From Aphrocallistes beatrix (Eukaryota > Porifera > Hexactinellida > Sceptrulophora > Aphrocallistidae): DNA of 64,000 nucleotides. The translations under genes were made by a program, and so were the position numbers. Below the pieces are notes generated by a model. The model saw nothing but the letters and a program-made list of their open reading frames with translations, made no database searches and was not told the origin of the DNA. Location: contig OY725505.1 in NCBI GenBank assembly GCA_963281255.1, positions 2,046,001 to 2,110,000 of the forward strand, in the 5' to 3' direction. Shown piece after piece: positions 35,301 through 47,300 of this stretch. The first letter of the stretch is position 1; each line of letters opens with the position of its first letter.

Positions 35301-38300
35301 AAAAATCGGGACGTTCCGTCAAAAACGGGCAGTTGACATGTATTGAATAGACTCCCTATTAATAGAAACCTCCTAGAGTGATTGTAATGTCATCACATCC
35401 TATGAGGAGAGGACTACTTTAGTGTGCGCAATTAAATATGACACAAAATCTAACCCGGACCAATTTTGGCGCCGGACCATTTTTTTCGTGACAGGTTCCG
35501 CTAATATGCCGGTTTTGTTTAACACTTGCATGCCCATAGCGAAAGTGAAAGTAAATTGAAAGTGAAAATGAAAATGGGGTCATTTCTATTTATACCTTTG
35601 ACCCCAAAGGCATTGCAGGGATATATCATATTATTAATTAATTAAACTTTAAACCAATTTATTCTCAAGTACCAATATGAACTTTTATTTATTCTGGTAC
35701 TTGTTTTATACTCAATTATGTTATGACTTTTAATTATAGTACCGAGTGATAGATGTAGGCAATTTTATCCTTTACCTTATTAGATATTTGACGAGGAAAC
35801 TGACTTTACCGATGTAGAACCTATGCAAAATTTGATAAATATTTTGGATTCTTTATATCGCAATGCTTTTAAAGATGAGAACTTCAATGATCAAAAAAGG
35901 TAAGATTTTGCTTTTGTGTAACTCTTTATTATCACTTTAATGATATTGTCATTCTGTATATATAATATACAACCGCGATTGGCTTGCTTGCGCTGCGCGG
36001 CTGGCGAACACTTTGTGTCCACCGGAGGCGCCCAAAGGTCGCCTGGGGTTACATTGATTAATTATAAGGGAGATAACAGCTCTAAATACGTCTATCCTAC
36101 TGTTATAACCGATATCGCTTGAAAAATCACCAAATTTGTCAATTTTTAATGATTCGTAATGATGACGCCATAACAGAGTGATGATTCATCATTTTTGATG
36201 ATAGTGCTATATTAATATACACATTCTATTAAAATTTCAGCCTTCTATCACCTAGAATGGCTGAATTATGATCGAAAAACTAAAATTTCTAATTGTACAA
36301 AAGGTGACGATGACGTCATAATTCCATGATGAGTCGACATTTTCCTCTGAGCTCAGAGCTTAGTGGAGCCATATCCAAAAGACTCCCACATGCCAAAAAT
36401 CAGCTTTCTGTGCCTGGCAGTTTCCTCAATCAATTCGTTACAGATATATGTATATACAGTGGAACCTGTATATAACGGCCACCCAAGGGACCGGACAAAA
36501 TTGGCCGTTATACCGTTATATACAGGTGATTATCTCAATCCCCAAAAGGAATAAACGTAGTGCAATAAATATAAGTTTTAGAAATTCTTTACTTGAAGTA
36601 ATTACATGAAACTTGTTAATCGTTCGTAACAGGTCCTGTAATAAACACATAAAAAGGTGCAAAAGGTGATGGCCGTTATAGACAGGTAGTGGTCGTTATA
36701 GACAGGTAGTGGCCGTTATAGACAGTTTTAGGGTCAGTAAGGGACTACAAACAGGTGGCCGCTATACACAGGTTCAATATTATGGAATTTCGGACGGGAC
36801 TGTTCGTTCAGTTCGTTCACCTCCAGACTGTGTCACCCCGCCTGCGCGAAGATATCGGCAGATCTTCTTGAAGCCCTGTTGGTAGAAAACACATTCATTT
36901 CGAAAAAATAGCAAAAAGTGCAAAATATTGAAAAACAGTAACATAAAATTAGATTTTAGATTGTTAACTGCTTGAAGAAATTGAAGCAAACTGCAGTATT
37001 ACTTTTCAATTTAAAGAATACGTATTAGTAGATAGAATGAATATTTATCTTTAAATTCTACGGAGGCTTGAAATTTTTGCGAAACAATTGATTTCCAATT
37101 TGTTGATCCATTGGACCATTTTGTTTTTGTTTTTGGAGGATCAAATATCAGATTATGCAATCTTAAAAATGATAAATAATAGAACCAGGGGTTGCGGAAG
37201 GATTCAAGCCAGTCAATCCGTGCCTGACCACTATGACGATTGTAAGAGTATGGGCCTAACTACCTTATGACTCCCTGGGTCAATGATCTATTAACCCAAG
37301 GCCATTGGCCCATTTGGAATTCCGCCACTTTGAGGAACATTTAGAAATTTAAGTATAATTACCCTAAACTAGTATAAATGTATATTCACATGTTTGCTTT
37401 GCTCCGCTTGCACTACGCAGATTGGAAACCATCTTCTGCTGAGATCTGCTACATACCTGTCATTATTGTTAATTCCTGGCATTTATGTGTATTTTAAAAT
37501 ATTGATTGATTTGTGTTTATTTGAATTTTAGGTTACTTCTACACCACTGCATTACAGATTTTCTATCAAATTTTATTAGCTCAATCATAGTAAAACATGA
37601 ACTTCAAAGCAATCTTTTAGAATACTTATCTGAATATATTACGCTTGATTTGAATGAATTTATTCAGACAGATCAAGATATTGAAGTACCTAAGCAAAGA
37701 TTTATTCCTCCTCCTTCTTTGAAAATGTTAATTTTGCACATTTTGTTACGAACAAGGTAATTTTTGAATATGATGTATCAATATAGACTGTAGTAGAATT
37801 CATACAATATATTCCTAAATACGTACAGTTTATGTTGCAATTTTAAGTTTACAAGCGCGCTTCGCTTGCTTGCGCTGCGCGTTTACTTTATGCATCTATT
37901 GTAAACAAAAGTAAACAAATAATTTATCAATAGATTTGAAAATATGATATTCAAATTCGACACCCCTAAAAACCCCATGTCAACCGTTGGAAGCTAATTC
38001 TCTAGCGATTTTTTAAAAAATTCATCAAATGGTGCTAAAATATGTATATAAAGGTGTGAAAATATATTCAAAACCTTTTTTTATTGCTATACACTATAAT
38101 ATAATTGAGACATTTATATAAGTTATTTCTTTGAAGTTGTAATAACAATGACTGCGTACAATAGTGTCGTACAATTATGTCTATTGTGAGAGTGGTATTG
38201 TATAGAAAAGGTGTGAAATATTATATAGTTGTGAAACTTTTGCTTCGATCTTCGAACCTTTATCATAGATTCATCATTTGACACCAACATGCCAACTATC

Positions 38301-41300
38301 GTATCTCTACGACTTGCCAATTCTTCAACCAATTCGGACAAACAAACAATGACAATGTAGTAATAATTCTGCCATGAGTGGACATTTCCGTCAGACCCGA
38401 ACTTGCTCAAGCTAACGACGGAATACTCCGGTGTGCCAAAATTTAGCTTCAAAATTCCGTTTTTTCAATTGACTGGTTTTGATTTTTAAAAATGCCTTTT
38501 ATAGTATACAAGCGCGCAAAATTTGTTAATTTTAAATTTTTTGATGCTTATGATGACGTAATAACAGGATGATGAATAATTATTTTTTGATGATAGTTGT
38601 TTCATATGTGAATAATATTAATATACACATTCTATTAAATTTCAGCCTTCTATCACCTAAAATGGCAGAGTTACGAGGGTCACTCAATATATTTTGAGCC
38701 TGGAGTAGTTGCTTCCGTTTGATTTTGTTGAAAATTTCTAGATTATTCACCTACCTATTATTATCTTTGATTTTGAGTTTGATTTCAATCGGACAAGTTT
38801 CTAAAATATATTGTGATGAAGAAATTGTCTAAGATATTTTGCACAGCCTACGTAACTATAGCCTATTCACGGTGCGAATTTTACCTTACCATGGATTACT
38901 ACAAGTCTATTTTGTAAACAAACCATAATGTTTGAAATACATTTGACTACGATAAAATGCAGTGTATAATATGGGATAAGTATGGTTGTTAGTAGTTTAT
39001 ATTGTATTACCTACATTATTTCATACATTTTCTTCCTAATTCCCGATTTATGCATCCACACGTACAATTTTCTTAGTAGTATGCCAAATAGGTGTAGTGT
39101 AGCCAACTGCTCCAATTATGACGGCACTGATTACGTTCCAATGTTTCAAATGTTGAATCATTGGTCAAAGGAAATGCAAGATAAATGGCGAAGGTTTCTC
39201 TATAGCAGAGGTTTTCAACCTTTTGCACCATACTCTTATAGATTTGGAAATACTCGCGACCCCCATAATAACAATGTGAATTTTTTATTAGAGCTTATAC
39301 TTAATATGACATACATACTTGTACATAATTATGAATGAAAATTTTAATTTATAAGCTTAATGTGAAGGTTGAAACTGTTTTTTTTTCAACAAGTTGAGAA
39401 ATTCTTGGCTCAGTTTTAGAAAGACTTAAATCATGTTCAACCTCCAATCTATTTCGATTCCTCGTTTTAATTGTTAATAGACTGGAGAAACCTGTTTAAC
39501 ATAAGTAGGTAGAAGGAAATGGTAGTAGTGCCTTAATTGCGATTTGTGATACCAATGGATAGGTGCGTAACATGGAACACCAAAACTGTGGAACATTCAT
39601 CGTTGAAAATAAGCCTTTGCTCCTGAGTCATTAATTAAATTTATAAATTCTTCTTGGACATCATCTTGATCATCTGGAATGCAATCTTCCACTTTTTGCA
39701 CAAAAGGGTTTCGAACTAAATTAAATTCTGATTGTCTAATTTCTGGGAAATATCGCGTAAATTCATCCTTCATAACTTTGAGGTGTAAAATAATTGCATC
39801 TCTCAAGTCATCAGGTAATTGATAATCATGGATTTCAATTAAATTTGTGACCCTAGAAAACATGCCCATTCTCCCATCCTCGATTTTCCTTATCCACAGG
39901 TCAAGCATACTTTGGAAAGCAGTTAGCTTCTCCACAAAATCCATAATATAACTTTCTTTTCCTTGTAATGAAAGGTTGAGGATATTTAGCTTTTCGAAGA
40001 TATCAGCGAGATAAGAGAGGGTCAGAAGCCAGGAATTATCATTAAATAGTGCTACCCAATCTTCTTATTTTGCAACTTGAAAAACTCTTTAATTTCTACA
40101 TGTAAATCTAGAAGACGCTTAAGTACATTTCCCTTTGACAGCCAACGAACCTCTGTGTGGTACAAAAGCGTTTTGTGTGTTGCATCCATATCAAGACATA
40201 CATTTTGGAAAAGCCGAGTATTCAGAGCACTTGATTTAAAATAATTTACAATTTTGATGCAAACTTGAAAAACACATTTTAATACATCTGGCAATGTTTT
40301 TGATGCCAATGCTTCTCTATGTATCATACAGTGATTCCCTGTAACATACGGTGCAGATTCTTTTATGTGTTTCATGAATCCAGAACGACAACCAAGCATT
40401 GCTGGAGCACCATCTGTGCAAATAGATAATAGTTTTTCGTATTTAAGGCCTTCACGTTCGATAAAGGAACTTACTTTATTGTAAATATCGATTCCACGTG
40501 TTTGCAAGTCAAGTTGTTCACAAAATAAAAATTCATCTTTAAAATCCAATTTATTGATGTACCGAACAAAAACAAGGAGTTGAGCACATGAAGCAACATC
40601 TGTGGATTCATCCAATTGTAGGCAAAACCATCCTGAGGGGGATTCTTTAATCTCTCCCACAACCTGATTCTTAATATCCTCAGAAAGATCCAATATTCGA
40701 CGCTGCACAGTGTTATCGGACAAAGATATAGTATTAAGTTTTCTCTCAGCATCAGTTCCAATCATAAGGCGTACAATGGCTTTTGTACATGGAAGTATTA
40801 ATTCTTCTCCGATTGTATGGGGTTTCTTTGCTTTTGCAATCTGTAATGATACAATATAAAAGGCTTCTAGAGCTGATTTTGAGCTAGAATGAAAATCACC
40901 AGTAGCATCGAGCTTAGTCCTCTTTACAGTGTCTACCTTTCGTTGAAAGAAAGAAATATCTCTATCCTTACAATCGGAATGTTCCTTTTCAAAATGTCTT
41001 TTTAGCTGGAATGGTTTCATAGATTCAGCCGACAACACTTTGAAACAAATTACACATTGTGGCTTTTCGATGCCTCCACTGATGATAATGGTAAATCCAA
41101 ATTTTAAATAGTCTTCGGAGTAAGTTCGCTTTTTAGTGTTGCTTTTTCCAGCCATCTTAACAGTGGTTTTTGAAAAATGGATTTCTTAAAAATTGAATTG
41201 CGAAGATAAAAATGTGAGATACAGACGGAAATATGTAAACTAAATATACTTAACTGGAGTATTTATAGACTTAACTTGTGAAATATTCATATGTAATGAA

Positions 41301-44300
41301 TATAGAAATGATTTCTATTGTTTCCTATTGTTTAAATTTAATCTAGACACACCAAGTTTCAATGGTATGATGCCAGTATTGTCATGAAATATAATAACAA
41401 TGTCATATACGTAATTAAAAATCATCGTAAATGCACCACGCAATATACGCAAAATGTATTTTTAAATCAGCTAAAATGGATAATTTAAACAATTTCTGAC
41501 TTATTAATCAGTAAATTATAATAAAGTTATGTAAATTATCTCAACTTTTCGCGACCCCCAGGTTGAAAACCCCTGCTCTATAGAGATGATGCATGGAAAT
41601 TGGCGAGAGTCTTCATCTCTGCGAGGACATTTCTGTGACGAAGGTATACTACTTCACCTCGATATTCCCCAAGTGACGGTACAGTGAAGAAAGTTTGCAG
41701 AAAACCTCGGATCTTCGGAAAATGCCAAGCCGAATCAATCTTAATTATCCTTCATATTTGAGTGTGAATTGGGACTCCCAATTGTCATACATCCTGAAGA
41801 AGCAGCCGAACAAGTCGGCGAGGAAGACGAGGCTATGGGAGAGCATGGAACTGGTGAAATGGAGGAGTTTAGAGAAGATGGGTTAGATGGACCTAGAACT
41901 GCAGAAGACCAGGACTGCTTTAGCAAGTTTATTGTGGTCAGAGCGCATAAAAGAAATCTGCTGAAGGTATGCGAGCACCTCACATTCTTCCAGACAGATA
42001 ACGGGGGTGATTTACTATTAACCTGCTGAATACGACACTCCGCAATGGTGGCTACAGGTACTTCTTACTCATAGTTGAACTCTTTTCACATTACGCCGAA
42101 CCAATCCCGTTGAAAGACCAGACCGCCACGCCCATCGTTAAAGCATTCATGGAAGGATGGGTCTATCGTGGATATGGCGAACCAAATATTATACCACAGA
42201 TCAAGGGAAGAATGTGGATAGGTTAGCGGTGCACGAACTGTGCCTCGACTTAGGGATTACTGCACACCACACCGTAACACCCGGAGTCCGATGGGATGGA
42301 TGACAGAAAGACATATCGACTTCGTCAAACAAGTGATACGATGCTCGAACGCCACCTAGAAAAGGGTTCCAGACCGTCGTTGCAAGAGATTACTTTCTAC
42401 TGAAATAATCTGGACAACGCGTCGAGTAAAATATATCCACACATGTTGGCGTTTGGCCGTCAACGAGATCACCAATCGATATGCTCATTAGCACTGGTAA
42501 TACTCCAACAAAAGTTTGCCAGTCAGTATCTCGAAAAAACAGTAAAGAAGAGGCAAGAATTGAGTGAAATTGCTCTAGAAAACCAGGAGTGCACCCAACC
42601 GGGGGCTAGGAAGAAGTACGATAAAGGCAAGAAAACATCCAACATAACTCCGGGAGATTGGGTCTTGATTAATATGAAGTACTATTCGTATACATTTTAG
42701 TTTGTAGTAAGAACAATCATCACAATTTTCAACTCTTTTGTATTAATATTAATTACACCATTAAATTTCATCAAAATATAGATATGCTATACAGTTTGTA
42801 TTTTGCACTTAAGACTTGAAGTAATCCATGGTTAAATACCGTGAAAAGGCTATAGTTACGTAGGCTGTGGATATTTTGTATTAGCATCTATGAAAACACA
42901 ACCCAAGTGTTGAATTGAGATATCTTTGAACATTTATTTATGTTTTGCAAACGAAATTTAAATATGATAATAATAGAATCCTCCCGGATTGTGAATATAT
43001 CGCATCATTGATAATATTGAATTATCAAAAGTTTGTTCCCAACTATCATTTTTCCATAAAGAGAATAAATAAAATTCCATAGGAAATGGCTTGCAAATGT
43101 GTCGGAGTCCACAAGGACACTCCAATATATGTGGCATAATATTTTAGAAACTTGTCCAATCTAACTCAAAGCCAAAGATACAAGTAATAATAGGCAGATG
43201 AATAATCCTAGGAATTTTCAACACAATCAAATGGAAGCAACTACTCCAGGCTCAAAACTTATCGAGTGACCCTCGTATAATCGAAAAACTGATTTCTAAT
43301 TATAAAAGGTGATAATGACGTCATAATTCCATGATAACATTTTGTCTGAGGCCAGAACTTAGTGGAGCAGGGCTTCATCTAGCCTTCGCAAATATGCGCA
43401 CCCAAAAGTGCGTGAAGTCTTCAGCCGCGCACCCTAGACATCTTGTCTCAGTGCACTCTCTAAATTAGGCTAACCATCTCAAAATTTTCCTAAATTCGCA
43501 CACCCTTATAGTGTGTTGCTTTTTACTTTGGATGCGCACTATGCACTTCTGGGTGCGCATTGCGCACCCAGATGAAGGCCAAAAGACTCCCACATGCCAA
43601 AATCAACTTTCTGTGCCTGGCAGAATTACAAATCTCATTCTTTATATTCTTGACAGTAATGGCAATGCCAATTGAAGTACCATTTCTTTACGATAGTTTT
43701 CACATTGATAATCTTTATCGTGTTTGCCTGTTGTGCTTGAAACGAACTTCATCCAGAGGGATACCGAAATAATCTGTTCGCCAACCACATACTCAGCTTG
43801 TGATAAATAGAGCACTGAATACTACCAAATTGACTTCATGCAAGAGTTCGTAGACACAACTAAGCCAAAGGTACTTTATTCAGGTTTCCGGTCTCGTCTA
43901 GCTAACCTAGAAACAGGTAAATTAACAACTGAAAAATGGGGGGATGATCGTGCTAAAATTGAGATTCTACCTAGTATTGAAGAGCAACAGCCTAGTACTC
44001 GTAGAACCATAAGGTACAAAATAGAAACCGTTGCAATGTTTGTCATATCAATGCATCGTCACTCAATAATGTATTGACTAAACTCAAAGCTAATGCGCTT
44101 TGACCTGGCAGACCCTTAGAACAGTCGACATTGTGGCAATTTGTAGCAAATGTGGAATGTATTTGGACAATCACGACCTAAAATTTTGTTCTAGCGTTTT
44201 CAAATATCCTCAGAGCTCCGCAATAGCTGGGAAACTATTTGCAGAAAGAGTAGAAGCCCGAGGCTACACAAGTAATGTGGCTGTTAACTACGTTAAAGAA

Positions 44301-47300
44301 ACTTTGCAGCTAGAAAGGATATTTCATGCTCTAGTAATAATCCTCCAATTGGTCTGAATCATCCTTATGATTCGAACAATAGACTAGCAATTACTACAGT
44401 TGGCTACGAAGGTAGAGGTTCTGTGTACTTAAGCAGTTGAGTGTTGAGCAAGATATTTGCAGAGGTTAGGTTATCTTGGTCTTGGGAAAGATTCTTATTG
44501 GGAACTAGGGAAAATTCCATGCCGAGATGGATTTTCCTTTCCTGATGGCGGGATTAAACGCGCATGGGATGAAAAATGGGAGATATTTGGAAGTATAGGT
44601 ATCCCTCGCCGTTCGCGGGGGTTACGTTCCTGAGAATTGCCGCGAATGGCAAAATCGCGAACGGCAAGACGTTAGGTCAATGAGAATCGTGGGGTTGCGT
44701 TCCTAGATTACGTTATTGATTCAATAGTTAAGCTGTAATACTCATACAAACCCTGGCACAAGTGAAATTGTAATAATAAATGAAGTGATAAATGAAAGAT
44801 ATAGATCCCCTAGTAGCAAACCTAAGTACCATACCTAAATAGTAAAGTCTAGCTTTCAATCACCAACCAACTTCCTTTTATGCATGATGTAATTATTTAG
44901 TAGAAAATTATAAGTATACGTAGAAACAATAGTCTAGTATTAGTATAGAGCAATGGAAACAGTAAATGCTATTGCCAGATTATATAATATGGAGATACGT
45001 ATAAGGTTATAGACTTATGGTAGCCCATGAAACTACTGAAGAGAGTAACGAAAACCGCGAATAGTCGAGGGAACGAGTCGCGAATAGCAAAACAAGACTC
45101 CAAAAAATTTCCGCGAATAGTCGAAACCGCGAATGGCAAACCCGCGATCGGCGAGGGCTGCCTGTATATTTACATCAATTATCCTTCCAATGGTAAATAA
45201 GAAATTGATACATTGTACTAACCAACAGCCTACTCCGTTCGGATTCTGTATTGACCTCAATAATCTCCTCGACATTATTACTCATTCTCAGTCAGATTCT
45301 ATCTCTAGATTGAAGCTTAGTTGACGGAGAGAAGGATTTCCTGAAGATGTCAGTGAATATTATATCAATGCATCCTAATAGCACACCAACTCCAAATAGT
45401 GTACTTTCAAACTTTGTCGTTGCAATGGGAAACGCACCGGAGAATTATCATAATTTGAGGGAACTGTTTACATATTCATCTATTCGCAAATTATTTGAAA
45501 ATGATATTCCCATACAGATAGCTTGCGATTTTAAAGTAGCGGCTTTGCTCGTGGGTATCCAACAAGCATCGAGCAAATACCCTTGTCCATTCTGTTTATG
45601 GCGTAATGGTTCACTCTGTACAGGCTTACCAGACAAAGCTAGGAAACAACAGGATCTTATGGTTGATTTAGTTAGAAAACGCCGCAACGTCATAAATAAC
45701 CCAATCATTTCCTGGTCAGAGTCACCAATGGAAAAAATAGCCCTCACTCCATTGCATATTCTTCTTGGTTTGGTAAACATATTATACAATGAAGCAAGAC
45801 CAAGTGACAGTGCATCAAGTCGAAAGGATAGTCAGCTTTACAAGCATCACTGCTCAGCGCTCTGTCGATATAGGGTACACCGATCTGAATATTGGAATGC
45901 TACTCTAGAGGGTAATTCCTGTTCTAGACTACTGGATCATTTGGATGATATACCATTTGCTGATAGCTCAGTTAAATTCCTAAATGCATTGAAATTGAAA
46001 GTATACAAGTACAAGCGTTTAGAGAAGCTTGGCGTGATGAAAATTTACCATGGTCGCTAAAATCACATATTCTGTCTGATGACTACGAAGAATATTTCAA
46101 TCCTTTTGAAAGTATACCAGATGCCGGTGCAGCAATTAGTTCAGAACAGAGTGGAGAAATGCTTAATTCACGAATACAACAAGTTTGGAATCTTCGATTC
46201 AAGACAGGAAGAGAAAATCATTTATATCCTCAGCGTCTTGTCGATTATATAGTGACTTACAGCTACAACCTGCAGTGGGACAAAGTTACTAGATCAACAA
46301 CAAAAGTAGAATTGAGTAATAATAAGGAAGGAGAAAATGATGAGGACAGTGATGACGAGGAAAGATTAGTGCCTCATAATTGGGAAACTGATTCTGAAAA
46401 CTCTGATTCAGATTAAGAAAGTTATTCCATGCTGTGTTCATCTCCTAAGATAATTAAGTTATTTATGCTTCTATATACGTACGTATATAAAATGTTAAAT
46501 TTAAGTTACCCATTGATATATTTAAAAAAAGGTTCACAAATTCAAGTCGGCGAGTATATTGTCCACTTCTATAGTGGTTTTTTTTCAGTTTTACTTGCAA
46601 TCAAAACCCTTCATAAAATCTTTAGAAACATCCTTACTATTAAAACTCGATTAATGTTTGTATATATACAAGTATATATATATGCGTATATATATCTGTA
46701 ACGAATTGATTGAAGAAACTGTCAGGCCCAGAAAGCTGATTTTTGGCACGCGGGAGTATTTTGGCTATGGCTCAAGTAAGTTCTGAGCTCAGAGCAAAAT
46801 GTCGACTCATCATGGAATTATGACGTCATTGTCACCTTTTTTATAATTAGAAATTTCAGCTTTCGACCATAACTCGGCCATTTCAAGTGATAGAAGGCTG
46901 AAATTTTAATAGAATGTGTATGTTAATATTATTAAAATGTGGTTTAACTATCATCAAAAAATGATGACTCATCACTCTGTTATTACGTCATCATTACGCG
47001 TCAAAAATTTAAAAATTGTCAAATTTTGTGATTTTTCGTGCGATGTCGATTATAACAGTACGACAGACGTATTTAGAGATGTTATCTCCCTTTTAATTAA
47101 TCAATGTGACCTAAGGCGCGCCTTTGGCGGACACTTTGTGTCCGCCAGCCGCGCAGCGCAAGCAAGCGAAGCGCGCTTGTTATTTTTAAATGCATAATGT
47201 CGGTAATATACATCACTAAAATATTTAATCTAGGTTCAACATAACGAAGAGGATAATATAACATTTTTGGAAAATTTAATTTATTTATTTTAGGAGGATA

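Larger units (their letters stand above)
39081..41690 (+). pseudogene. THAP-domain fragment interrupted by a hAT element
   Basis: From ATG 39081: MPNRCSVANCSNYDG, then KWRRFLY, which continues after the hAT insert (41584) as RDDAWKLARVF. The C-x4-C start, the W-x-x-R and the following L-C/H-F region are a THAP zinc finger; the second half is shifted in frame near 41615. It is a second THAP sequence in the window, distinct from the one at 3.4-3.7 kb. It may belong to a decayed P-like transposase. Confidence 0.6.
38674..43275. mobile_element. TA-flanked element with GAGGGTCACTC ends, containing THAP fragment, hAT and gypsy pieces
   Basis: CGAGGGTCACTCAATATATT at the left and ATCGAGTGACCCTCG at the right, with TA on both sides (38672-38673, 43276-43277). 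Inverted homology runs for about 230 bp, through GCCTGGAGTAGTTGCTTCC and TACGTAACTATAGCC. It interrupts a Helitron-like repeat (38515-38673 continuing 43278-43640). The mariner-like GAGGGT ends and TA site suggest Tc1/mariner; the internal protein pieces do not, so the element may be a composite. Confidence 0.75.

Noticed and set aside
39081-42700. A single THAP plus integrase fusion gene
   Set aside because: The THAP part and the gypsy integrase part are in different frames with stops between them and no splice sites, so a composite of fragments is simpler.
43690-43760. CLLC cysteines as a possible RING for the host gene
   Set aside because: They belong to a transposon-type protein with other recognisable segments downstream, and lie after the exon that should follow the RING.
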